Assembly: GCA_024349245.1 (NCBI GenBank)
Contig: JALDNG010000022.1
Location: forward strand, 17,129,501 to 17,193,500
DNA length: 64,000 nucleotides
Direction of reading: 5' to 3'
Origin: Neodontobutis hainanensis
Taxonomy: Eukaryota; Chordata; Actinopteri; Gobiiformes; Odontobutidae
A program made the translations under genes and the position numbers. The notes below the pieces were generated by a model. It did not search any database. It was not told the origin of the DNA and was given only the letters and a program-made list of their open reading frames with translations. Below are positions 23,939 through 36,700 of this stretch, piece by piece; the stretch's first letter is position 1, and each line of letters starts with the position of its first letter.

Positions 23939-26900
23939 GCGTCGTACACACAAACTCTTCACAAAAGTCTTTTCCCCTGCCTATTCGCTGTATTGTACCA
24001 GCAAAAGGGATCGGGGATGTAAAATATGCAACAATCTGGGGAGTATCATCTAGCACAGAGGGTCTAGGTGATGTTCCCGTGAAGAGCTTTGGGACTGCTT
24101 TCAATTGTCACGTAGTCACAGCTTTTCTCCGAAACGCCTCAGAGCAGAATGATCAGGACTAAAAGCCTCACAATAAACATTTTACATACAGCAGGCATGA
24201 TCTAATAAAGCTAAAGACTGACAAAAGAAAAAAGATGTGTGTGGAAATCCAGGGTGAACCCCAGTGTTATTGTGCATGATTTGGTTTGTATTTACCCCGC
24301 CGTCCGTTCCAGGCGAGAGGGAAATGTTGACAGACGAGGGAGGACAGAAGAGCGATGAGGGTTTAAGGCGAGGGGTAAATGAAGTGTTTCCCCGGGCCGT
24401 GTTGCTGACCATGCGTGTGAGCATTCAGCCTCTCATGACAGGAGCCCGTTCGATTGCACACACAGCCTCCTCCTCCTCGACCCGGCCCACATTCCCCACC
24501 CCGTCTCCCATCACTTACTGTACATCGCCGCCCAGTTCTCTCTTCAGTTTCAGAAGATCTCCGGCCCTATAACTTACACATATATGAGTCCTTAAAGAAG
24601 AACCTGCTCATAATCAACAATGAAATAAACTTTTTTTTTTTTTTTTTCATTTTCTACCGCTTTGTCCCGTTAGGGGTCGCGGGTGACTGGAGCCTATCCC
24701 AGCAGCTTTGGGCCTGAGGCGGGGTACACCCTGGACAGTGGCCAGTTAGTCGCAGGGCTGACATTCAGAGACAAACATTAACAGACAACCATTCACTCTC
24801 ACATTCATTCACTAGGGACACTTTAGAGTTGCCGATTAACCTGTACATGCATGTGTTTGGACTGTGGGAGGAGCCGGAGTACCCGGAGAGAACCCACGGT
24901 AACACGTGGAGGACATACAGACTCCTCACAGAAAGACCGGAGTCGGCCGAGAATGTTTGAGTCGGCCGGGTTTTGAACTCACGACCTTCTTGCTGTAAGG
25001 CAGGAGTGCTAACCACTCTGCCACGTGCACCCTTTATAAATAAACTTTTGTGTAAATTAGATTTTATTTCAAAGCCCAAAGAAGGAATGTCTGTTTATTA
25101 AAATCTGTGCAGACAACACTAAAAGTATTAACTCTTCAATAAAATTATGACATTGTTGAGGCGGTTTGTAAAGAACTACATATAATCTAGATGGAGAAAA
25201 CCTCAACTCATATTCACACTCACACAAGAATTGCTGCGATGACATTGCAGTTGCACAGAGAGGGATCTGCGCCCTCTACTGGCTGAAAGTTATGCAGTCA
25301 TGCTACTCATTTACAAAGCATTTTTCTAACATTTCTAATAAAGTTTCTAATAATATTTCTAATAAAGTTATAAACATTGGTATTAACGATTAGACTTGAA
25401 TATAAAGCTTGTGAAGTTATATACATGAGATCTAAGCATCTATAGTTTTTTTTATAGAGCTATTGTGACATTTGTTTTGAAATCTGTTTGCAGCTAAGTC
25501 AGCCTCATATTGAGCAGCTTGTATTTATTTAGCCACACATTCATATTTAACCCCTGCATCCTTCAAGCTAATAAAGCATTAATACGCGTTTGTGTTTATT
25601 TCATGTTAATGCTCCTCATCTCGGATCATTATTCATGCAGCGTTTAAAAAATGCATGTTAAAAACCAAAACCAAATAATAATTCAATATCTCGGTACGAC
25701 CCTACGTTTTTATTATTTGATTGCATAACATTAAAAAACAAACAGCCACAGCTTTTAATGCCAAATGAAAACGTTGGCCACCGTCCACCGAATGGAAGCA
25801 AGTGGACTCGGCCAAGAATATGTCAAGTTTGTTAAAGAAAGCCACGCCGCAGATGCTTTAGACTTATGGTGGGTGTACTTGATGATTAGCTCTAACACAA
25901 ACATAGTTTGCAATATGAATCAGTAATGTTAATGAACTTTTTATTTTTACATCAGCTGACATAAGGAGAGGATTGTTTTGTTTGTGAGGGGCTGGTACGG
26001 GAGGGAGGAGGTGGCAGGAGGCATCTTGGACTGCATTCTTGTTCAGGCCCAGTCCATCTGGGAGCAACATGCTTATAAAATGTAGCATCCCTTTGCGTTG
26101 CATGAAAAGTACCATGCTTTATGATGGGGAATTCTTAAAATGCATTGTTTTGTTTATTCCCCCATTTATTTTCCCTTCCAGCCTTGGGTCTATTTGCTCA
26201 ACAAGAAGACATTGGGGTAATTGACGGCAGTGGGTTTAAAGAATGTCATAATAAAGACAAGATAGTGTTACGGAACGGGTTTAGGTCATATGTTTTAGTC
26301 TACAGGTTGACACTGGGAATTTTAACGCCAAGAATTTTACACATTTAGTTCAGAATTTGCCCATAAAGATAGTGATGATTAAGCAAATTTATGTATCACA
26401 GTATATATAAGATTTTCTTTATTGTCATTGCAGTATCAGTTTTTCTAATATACATACAAGACTGCTTGTGGTGTCACATGTTCACACAATCAGATGCAAA
26501 CTCAAGAAGAAGAACACCTATAATATGCAGGATTTTTGAAAAAAACTACACAATGGAGATAACCTTATTTCCACATTTATGGTTGTTAGACAAACAGAAT
26601 GGAGGTAGCTGTTTCTCTAAACCAACTTCCAAAATTCTGTATTTCTGCATTTTACTCTTTTGTTTCCTTTTTAATGCTTTGCTCACATTAGAAAATAAAA
26701 TAATTGAAGGATGGATATAGTTTATTCAAGTCCAGAGATGGTCTTTTACTCAGATGAACTCCAAAAGAAAGTGTTGGATTGTGTTAAATCCTGAATATTA
26801 TGCCTTTTAAAAGCTGTGGTGTGTATAGTTTAATTGCTCTGGTGCAATTCATAACCTCGCACTCCTTCTTTTTAGAGCATGTGAACAGCTATAGTAGCCC

Positions 26901-27684
26901 TGTAGGGACATGTCTTGTGTATGAACAAACCCAGTGGAAATCGGCCTGATGGTGGTTTCACTGCAGTTTATAAATGGTTGAAACCTTCATGCAAGAATGT
27001 GTTCTTCCCTTCCAACAGTGCTCAGTTTGTCCAGCTGAAGAAACAGGTAGTATTGGCTCTGTTCAGTGGGTTGTATGGCGTTTTAAATTTCTATTTTCCC
27101 AAGAAAGAAAAATGCTCGTTAGACCAGACGGTGCAGTTTTATCTTAAGTTGTTTTACCATAACGACAAAACAATATGATGTACTGTTTTATTATATACTG
27201 TAAAATCATATTGCTAAATTAATTGTGGAAAGTTTTATATGTACTATCTTCTTGTCTGTCTTTGTCTTTTGCAGTTATCTGCCATGGTTTGAAATCTACT
27301 ACAAGCTGCTAAATACCCTGGCGGACTATTTAACAAAACAACAGGTAATAATATTTCTTTTGTGCACTTTTACATCTACTTTTCTGTGTCTGTTTAGTTG
27401 CTACACCATAAAATAAGATATTTGACTGAGAAACAAGCACACAGTTTAGTGTTTTTGAAAGTGTGCTGTAGTAAGAGATTTCCTCCCATTCTCTTCCCGT
27501 TTCTGCAAAACCACAATGTTGTCTTTCGTGTGCAAGTTTTGTTTCGGCGGCTCGGCTTGGCTTTCCTGTTGTTAGCGGCAACAATGTTGACATTTCACAG
27601 ACCAAAGGCTGATCTGACACTTGGAAGTTATTCCTGATGATTTACTGGAAAACAAATCGTTAAAATATGAAAACCCAGTCTCGC

Positions 27685-27732
<48 letters not shown>

Positions 27733-30700
27733 GCGTCGTACACACAAACTCTTCACAAAAGTCTTTTCCCCTGCCTATTCGCTGTATTGTACCAGCAAAA
27801 GGGATCAGGGATGTAAAATATGCAACAATCTGGGGAGTATCATCTAGCACAGAGGGTCTAGGTGATGTTCCCGTGAAGAGCTTTGGGACTGCTTTCAATT
27901 GTCACGTAGTCACAGCTTTTCTCCGAAACCCCTCAGAGCAGAATGATCAGGAATAAAAGTCGCACAATAAACATTTAACATACAGCAGGCATGATCTAAT
28001 AAAGCTAAAGACTGACAAAAGAAAAAAGATGTGTGTGGAAATCCAGGGTGAACCCCAGTGTTATTGTGCATGATTTGGTTTGTATTTACCCCGCCGTCCG
28101 TTCCAGGCGAGAGGGAAATGTTGACAGACGAGGGAGGACAGAAGAGCGATGAGGGTTTAAGGCGAGGGGTAAATGAAGTGTTTCCCCGGGCCGTGTTGCT
28201 GACCATGCGTGTGAGCATTCAGCTTCTCATGACAGGAGCCCGTTCGATTGCACACACAGCCTCCCCTCCTCCTCGACCCGGCCCACATTCCCCCACCCCC
28301 CGTCTCCCATCACTTACTGTACATCGCCGCCCAGTTCTCTCTTCAGTTTCAGAAGATCTCCGGCCCTATAACTTACACATATATGAGTCCTTAAAGAAGA
28401 ACCTGCTCATAATCAACAATGAAATAAACTTTTTTTTTTTTTTTTCATTTTCTACCGCTTTGTCCCGTTAGGGGTCGCGGGTGACTGGAGCCTATCCCAG
28501 CAGCTTTGGGCCTGAGGCGGGGTACACCCTGGACAGTGGCCAGTTAGTCGCAGGGCTGACATTCAGAGACAAACATTAACAGACAACCATTCTCTCTCAC
28601 ATTCATTCACTAGGGACACTTTAGAGTTGCCAATTAACCTGTACATGCATGTGTTTGGACGGTGGGAGGAGCTGGAGTACCCGGAGAGAACCCACGGTAA
28701 CACGTGGAGGACATGCAGACTCCTCACAGAAAGACCGGAGTCGGCCGAGAATGTTTGAGTCGGCCGGGTTTTGAACTCACGACCTTCTTGCTGTAAGGCA
28801 GGAGTGCTAACCACTCTGCCACGTGCACCCTTATAAATAAACTTTTGTGTAAATTAGATTTTATTTCAAAGCCCAAAGAAGGAATGTCTGTTTTAAAGAT
28901 CTGTGGAGATTTCCTTTTAGAGAAAAATGTTTTTTAGAAAAAAAAGACCAAGTGCTTAGACAAAGCAAAGAGTTACTTTTCACATTAATAGGCTAGTATC
29001 ATTCAAAGCAAAAGGTGTAAAGTTTGGACCTCACACAGCAGTTGTATAGTTTAAAAAAATGTGTTGTATTAGAGATGATGGTGTCTATCAATAATACACA
29101 GAGTAATAGCTTTGTAATAGTCATTGTTGTTGTCAAATCCAATGCTTAAAAAAAAAAAAGGTAGTGAAAATGCTCTCACATCATTATTGTAGTGGACTCA
29201 GTTGTCCACAAGTGTCTGTGAATAAAAGGGGTTTTTAACTGCTTGTTTTCCCATTATAATGTACACTGAATTTAGACACAACTTTAAAGCAGGCTGTAAA
29301 TTTACTTGAGTACATGCTGCAAACTGTTGTCCCCTCAATCCCACAGCAAACATCTGACAGCCGTCTTGTCGTGGAGCTCATAAAATCTGAAAGAATGATT
29401 TCTGGGTCTGTTCTGTGGTCAAGCGAGCCCTGTGTCTGCCTCCTTAAGCCCTTGTCTTCGGAAAACCCCTGCTTTAATTACCGACAGCCCGTTCTTGGCC
29501 GTAAATCAACACTGGTGGATAAATAGCGTCTTTTTAACCTCAGCGTTGCTTGTTAAAGTCCTTCAGGCTTCGCTTCAGGAGTGCCCTCTGGTCTGCGAGA
29601 ATGTCTGTTCCTAGATTGACATAAAACTTTTTGACAAATAAAATTGTGTCCTATGTTTTTTTTTTTCCCTTTGTTTGTTTGTCTCCTGCAGGAAAATGAC
29701 TTGAATGACTTGCTGAATACGCTCTATGATCTGCCTGTGCCAAAGCCCCACACGCCAGTCAACCTGAGTGTGGTACGTATATGCATTTGAAATTCACTAA
29801 ATCACAGAACGAGATGTTTGGGAGGAAAGACCGACATGTAATATTACTTATTGGTGAGAGGTGACCAACAGAAGATGGCTGATCTATCTAAAAGTTCATA
29901 AAAGTTGATAAAAGTACGACTAAGAGAAACAAAAGTGCCATTCAAAATACTAGAAATTGGCAAAGACTGACAAAGTGTAGAGTTCAGATAAATGAGGAGC
30001 AGAAGGTGACTAAGATACAGAAAGTATGAGAAGCCCGAGAATCACGAAAGCCCAGGACTGACACTCTGTTTGGAAACACAAAGTGGTGCTAACAGGTTTT
30101 TTTTTTTTTTTGACGTAGTACGTTTGCGATAAACCTGACATGTTTAAACTGGAAGGGTCCTCTCACAAGTCGACACGTCTCCCTTCGGCTTATCAAAGTC
30201 TGAAATGGCCTAACGAGCACGAGGTCCCGCAAAAGTCAGACTGTGTTTTTGTTAACTTTGACACAATCTCATCTCATACATAAAACACTCGCGCTTTAAC
30301 AGTCTCCATAACTTTTCACTTGGATGTCTTGCTAATATTTATGTTTTTTTCTTCTTCCACTCGGACCATATTCATTTTACTGATACGACTGGTTGTCTGG
30401 GACAGGTCTCACAAGATGGATCACAAGATACTTACAATATTTCATCTTTTAATTAAAACAGTCTAAGATACTTTTGTGCAGTGATTGACAGCTGTAATGC
30501 CTGATCTCTGTCAACTTTATCAATGGTATAGACTCTGAGACTAAAATATTAAAAAGCACCCTGACAGCAGTGTCTTAAAAAACACAGTATATGGTGTTGT
30601 GCAGTGTAGCATATTATGGCTTCACTTTATCAAACAAACATTAAACATTGTCTATTTTAATATATTTATCAAATTTGGCTTGTATTAATGAAATTGTGTA

Positions 30701-33700
30701 CAGCACCTTTAGCGGGACTATTTAATCTGCCTTAGTGGTAAATATTAGGACTCCTTTTGATTAATTTCTGTCACTCTTTATTAGCTGCACTGTATACAAA
30801 CCCAACCTTTGTCGACATGAGCTTTATTGAAAACGAAGCACCCGGTTCAGAGGTGATAGCTTCATCTCTGTTTCTCGAGAAGCCACTGGTTTGATATTTA
30901 ATTGATGAAGCAGAATTATTCCCTAAAAAAGAAAAGTGTATTTTTTTTCATCGTGGCAGCCGAGAAGAAGGATCATTGTCCCCTTTCATGTGTGAACCCT
31001 GTTTTGCTCTGTCTCTCTCTCATTGTGCAAGAATAAGGAGTTCTATATTGCCACTGGGCAAGTGCTGAGAGATCGGCGAAGCAGGCAGCCGGTGAGTGAA
31101 TGGCAGCGATGGGAGGAGGGAATAAGGCTGCTGTGAAATATGAAACCGCCGCTGTACTAATCGCATGGGAGCCGCGGCTTTCCAATTTGGCCAAATAAGC
31201 TACACTATCTTTTTAAATATAACAAAAACAAACTATCCTGGGCCTTGGTGTATGTTTTCTTCTCTTCTGGAAAACAATCAAACTTTGTAAATGATTAATG
31301 TCTTTCCACACTGCTGTATTCTCTCTCTGAATATCAAAAGTCCCCCCCCCCTCCTCTTTATGTTTAAAGCAAAGGCAATTGTACTCAAAAAATCTCCTTG
31401 ATGCCTTTCCAGTTAACCCACTTTCAATGTTTTTATACAAACATGTCTTCGAAAGAGCAAGAAGAAAGGCAGATAAGCAAGGGTTGTGTTGTGGAGCATG
31501 GCTTGTGATTTTTTTTTACAATGCTGTGGGTTTGTAGACCAACATGGAGACATTATTTAGCACACAAAGCTCTGAACATCTTAGGTCTTTGTATCAAGGT
31601 GGCGAGCTGGGCGAGATCTCAGATGTTTAGTTTAATTTTATTATTTTTATTTTTTTATTTTTTTAAATATGTAAAACAATCAGACTTATTATTTTTAGTT
31701 AAAAACATAAAAATAAATAAATAAATAAATAAAAACATTCAAAAACATTAAAAAATGCATCAGGACATCAGGACATCTTTTGAGCTCCAAAAAAAATTTA
31801 TGAGTAAAAGTCAGATATTAAAACCTTTTAATGGTGTTTGTATAGATATTATTCCTGCAGAGGTTTAACAGTATAGCTGCTGTTAGAAGGGTTTCTCATT
31901 TATTGTTTGTTTTGGGGAAAACAAAGGCAGAATCCTGGATACTGAATGTATGTAGAGTGTTGGTTTGATTAAACACATCCCTGTTTCCTTTGAGCTCGCT
32001 CCTACACCGCTGACCCTCCTCAGGGAAAATAGAAATTGTTTACTCATGATATTAGTTTTTTCCACACTTAATACATTTGCTCTTTTTTAGTTTTTTTTTG
32101 TACAACCATAAACAGAGATAAGTGCTTCTGTACTGCCATTGTGTTGTTTTCTTAGTGTCACTTACAAAAAACTTAACCTATTCTCTTTGCTGCTTTTCTT
32201 TATGACTCAAAAGTAAACATGTTTTCAGGAAAACTTTATAAACTTGTCTAAAACTGGTGACATGAAAGAGTGAGTTGCCTAAAATTAAAACAATTCTTGA
32301 AGCGCTCAGTTTGTTGTTTCGTCTGCTCTGTTCATTCCAGCAGCGTGAATGTCACTAAACAGGCGAGTTTGTTGGCTTTTTAGGTTAATGCAGACAATCA
32401 GCAACTCATTTATGAAACATTATTCAACTCAACAAAGACGTTCAGAGTACAGTATTCAGGATGTTTTAGTCTTTACACAGTTTAAATACTTTTAATCTAC
32501 TTTACGTCCCTCTAAAACATTGTATTTGTAATTCAACTTCCTTTTTCCTGCTTTTCCATTATTTTATTCTTTTATTATCTCATTTCTGAGTGTTTCATTT
32601 TCAGCCAATCATAGCTTCAACAGAAATACTTTTGATTCCTTTTATTTGCATACTCATAATTGTGTTTTTTGTATGATAAAACTTTATTGATCTGACAAGG
32701 GGAAATCTAGTTGTTAAAGGACAAGTGTGAAAGTGTAAAATATAATGTAAAATGTAGGATATTAAAACATATGCAAGCTTAAGTATGTACAAATATAGTG
32801 TAACAAATGCAAAGTAAAGACAAGGTACAAAAAGAAAATTGCAATAAATACTAAATCCATAACAAAAATGATTGCACATTTTGGAATCTTGTATTTGCAT
32901 TGCTGTGAAATCAAAATCGAGTGGATTTAGGAGCAACAGATGGTCAGGTGACTCGCAGGTGCACTCAGGTCCCGGGCAGAGCGCTTCAGTTGGTGGTTTT
33001 TCTACCTGTCTCCAAACAACACCTCTCTCAGGCCCCTTTGATCTGAACACTGAACCTGCCCTGCTCCCCCAAAGTGAGACAGGCAGCGCTGTGATCGTCT
33101 AAACAAGCCGTGTGTGTGTGTGTGTGTGTGTGATGCACTCACACTCACATTCACTCACAGTATACTTTTGTCTGTGTGTGTCAGTGCTCCGTGAGTCTTT
33201 TAATGCTTAAATAAAGACTCAGTTTTTCCACCGGAGACATCACCCCAGTCAGCGTCTATCGGGAGCTGAGATGCTATTGAGCTTTCTCTGTTCTGTAGGC
33301 CTCATAAAAGCATTGCCATAGTTCAGACACAAGCTCAGCAATTCATATAGACAGAGCCGAAGATGAGCTATAAATCATACAACAAAGTGAATGGCCTCTT
33401 CTCCCCTCTTCCCCTCTTTCTCTGCTGCCTGAGTGCTAAGCTTCACTTGTGACCTTCCCTGAGCTTTCTCCTGTTTGTGTTTTTGTGCAGCACTCCTACT
33501 TCATCGCCCCGGATATCAATGGACTGCCAACTATCCCTGAGAGCGTGAGTATTCATGAGCAGATAAAGAGAGATCCCTTCTCTTCCAGAAACATCTTTGC
33601 CTCTAATCGTTTTTAATCACATACATACTTGTCACCTTTTGAAATCGTTGCATCACTCTCTTGTTTCGGTTTTATCTCCTGTGGTGCTTGTACTTTTAAT

Positions 33701-36700
33701 GTCGAAGTTCAGTGATTGCCATGGGTATTAGAGGATTCAGACTGCACTTGTTCTTTGTTTTTTTTTTTTTTTTTAACATGCTTCAAGTCTTTTTGGCAAG
33801 GGACAATTTAACCATGACTACGTCAGACTTAAAAAGGCATACATGAACATTTTATCATCAGTCTTGGAGTCTACTTATATGTTAGCACACAAAGTTTCTC
33901 ATGTCAGCGTATTGCACTCATGGATGTATTATAAGAGCCAGATATTGAGTCGGTCAAGGCTGCTGTTGATTTTCAATAAGAGCTATTTATTGGTGCAGAA
34001 AGGTTTTGGGCTTCTGGGCTTACTTCCGTGTTTATAAGGCCCATAGAGCTTTGTACATTTAGTCTCATGTTTCACCTGCAGTCACGACCCACATGATCCT
34101 CTCTGAGCAATGTGCTTAAAGGTCTGACGATAAGTGCGATAAAGTCATAAAGAATAAAGGTTATGTTGTAGTCAAGAAGGGGACATTTTTCTGTTTCTTG
34201 ATATAAAACTTAAAATGAACCCCTCTTTTAGAGAGTGCACCTAATTCAACAGATGCTCTTCCATGATAATGTGTTATAATTTGATTTGTATGACCACTTG
34301 AATGTATAAGGTAGTTATGGACTTGTGTAGTCATTTAGTAGTTATACACTGTAAAATGTTACATAATGTTGTTGATCTAGAGCTCTACAAATAAGCTTCA
34401 ACACTATTTTAGCCTCTCTGCCTTACGTTAAATCCCTGACTATTAGAAAATCCTGTTCACGACCATTTTGAAAGTTGCTCTATCAGCGGGGCCCTAAACA
34501 TCTTTACGTCTGTGGAGCCTTTCTGGCCCACAATGTTTTGTTCTTTTTTTAATTAATTAAATAATTTTTTTCAGCTGCAGAAAAGCGTGTGATGGTAACC
34601 GGGCTAAAAAAGGTGTTAATATGTCCAGGTCTTAACAATACATCCATGGTTGCAGTAGACACATGATACCCAAATGTAAAAAGCGTTATTAGTTTGATTT
34701 AATTTTATTAGGAAAGACACTTTGATTATATGGTTTGAGAGAATCCATTAAAAAATAAGTTTAAAATAATAATTAGTGATGGGACATGATGCAAAATGAT
34801 GCAATTCATGTTTGTTTTATTCATTCTTCTTTTATTATTGTACTTTAAATTAGCTGCAAGGGCTCAAATATCACAAGTATTTTTTTTGTGGGCCATAAAA
34901 CTGAAAATAGTTGAGGTGTGAGTTTGGGTGTTCTGCTTTACTGACAGAATTGTCTATTTTTGCCTCAAAACTGCCTCAGTGAAACCATTTTGATACAAGT
35001 GTACAGTATGGTAAGGGATAATGTTACATAACAGGCCCAGTACCACTTTTCCTGATTGTTCTTTTGATATCCCAGTTATACAGTTGATTGGCATTTTGGA
35101 CATGAAGCCAGTTATTTTTTCGAGCCTGAATTTCTACTTTCTACATATGATTTTACCACAAAGCAGTGTGCAAAAACTCTTTTTGAGCCAGTACTGTATG
35201 TCTCTCTGCCTGGCACACTCTGGCACTTCCACCATCTGTATTGACGTTTTCACTGTAAGCAAGTTGTGCAAAGGACAGTTTGTTATGTACCTACCTGCAT
35301 ATCCTCCTCTCTGTGTCTGTCTGTCTGCAGAGGAACCTGACAGAGTACTTTGTGGCTGTGGACGTCAACAACATGCTCCAACTCTACGCCAGTATGCTGC
35401 ACGAGCGCCGCATCATCATTACCTCAAGCAAGCTTAGCACTGTGAGTCCATTCCCTCGCAGTCACTCTCTGGAAATGAGTTCAAAAACACACTTCCAATG
35501 CCAAAACCACTGCAAGGATGACTTATTTCCAAACATTGTTGGGTCTGGAAGTTTCCTAGAGTCGTAAAAATGTTGGAGTTGAAAGTGGCTTGGCTGTTTT
35601 GACACTTGATATTGAAAGATACTTCAGTGAATTTGAATGGCAGCAAAGAAATAAGTTTAGTGATGGTACCTAAAAAAAATAAAGGCCTATCATGGCAGAA
35701 AATTTTATTCAATAATCTCTATTTTATTTATCGATTTTATTCAAAAGCCAAACACTTTAACGGTGAATAAAACAGACAAAGATGGCAGTGCACTGATAAA
35801 AGACTGTATAATACCTCACTTACCTTAATCTAATCCCATTTGTTCTATACTCTAGCGCTCCACTCTCTATTTGAAGTGAAATTGAGAATTAAAAGGGAAA
35901 ACGTTAAGCATATCTTGTATTTATTGTTAATTTAACTTTTTTAATTTCTCTTTTTTACTTTTTTCCCTGTGTGGAACAGTACACATTTATCACAGCCTAA
36001 AAAATGAGTTCCCATCTATTACAAAAGAGCGTATATGTTGCTTTTATGTTTAAGTAAATAGACTAATTTGCGTCTGTATGATTTCAATCATGGGACTGTT
36101 TTCCAATGTTGCAGCAAGATATGGAAGAAGTGGAGTGAGAATATTTATCTGACACTCCTGTGCTACCTGTGAAAATAGACTTGCACTGATCCGTTTACCC
36201 TGAGACCTCTCCCCCCACCACCACCCCCCCACCCCCTTTTTTTTACACCGGCGCCCTGCAGTCAACCAGCTGCAGTCTGACAAACCGTGAAATCCAAGCT
36301 AATTCTGGATTAAATCTGACTGTTGGTTTTATAACTCTAACATATTTATGGTTCAAAAGCCTTAAATTATCTGTTATTACACTTCTTTACTGCTTTTGGG
36401 TGATTTAAAGTTCCTTCTGTCTTCATGTAGGAGGGAAAGTCTCCTTCCAGTCTCTGCCTTCATTCCTTCAGCCGCTCTTATCTTTGTAGTTGATGGGACA
36501 GAGCCAAACGTTTATGAGAGATGAGTTGGGAAAGAGGAAAGTCCTGTCTGAAGGCTTTTTGTAGGTTTTGTTTTTTTCAGAATATCATTTTTTACACCCG
36601 ACCTGACCTTTACCGATGTATATTCTAGTGAAGACCACACTTACTGAAACTGACAACAGTGTCCTGAGCCTTGTAATGATCAGCTCAATAGACAGACCAT

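Larger units (their letters stand above)
21305..25099 (+). repeat. tandem duplication block B, copy 1 (about 3.8 kb, with exon)
   Basis: Starts at AAAATCTGTGCAGACAAC and runs to GGAATGTCTGTTTATT, where the starting sequence reappears at 25100. It includes the 70-nt coding exon at 23488-23557, an (AC)19 tract and a minus-strand SINE. Differences from copy 2 are few: an 8-nt gap near 21435, a short (AC)n difference, homopolymer lengths and scattered substitutions. Confidence 0.95.
23558..27274 (+). other. sequence between the two exon copies
   Basis: Runs from the end of exon copy 1 to exon copy 2 and crosses the block B junction at about 25100. It holds an (AC)19 tract, a minus-strand SINE and duplicated intron sequence. 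No other DENN exon was seen. Confidence 0.85.
25100..28893 (+). repeat. tandem duplication block B, copy 2 (about 3.8 kb, with exon)
   Basis: Head-to-tail copy of 21305-25099, ending where GGAATGTCTGTTT continues as TAAAGATCTGTGG instead of ATTAAAATCTGTG. The two breakpoint sequences share ATCTGTG, a candidate microhomology. It carries the second 70-nt exon, an (AC)22 tract and the second SINE copy. Confidence 0.95.
27345..29691 (+). other. intron after exon copy 2 (2.3 kb)
   Basis: Contains the end of block B copy 2 with its (AC)22 tract and SINE, then about 800 nt of unique AT-rich sequence up to a T-rich acceptor. No exon was seen. Confidence 0.85.
31092..33490 (+). other. intron (2.4 kb)
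   Basis: Holds an (AAAT)n tract near 31711-31733, a repeat-like segment near 32670-32870 with TTTATTGATCTGACAAGGGGAAAT, a (TG)n tract at 33110-33132, and a possible conserved stretch near 33230-33400. An open frame of 149 codons on the minus strand at 32601-33050 lies in this repeat and looks like chance. Confidence 0.8.

Noticed and set aside
28058..28471. 137-codon plus-strand open frame with a related one at 24264
   Set aside because: Appears twice only because block B is duplicated, and the two copies are disrupted differently; ends in the poly-T of a SINE.
32601..33050. 149-codon minus-strand open frame
   Set aside because: Lies across an interspersed-repeat remnant and AT-rich sequence; the amino-acid pattern is random and hydrophobic.
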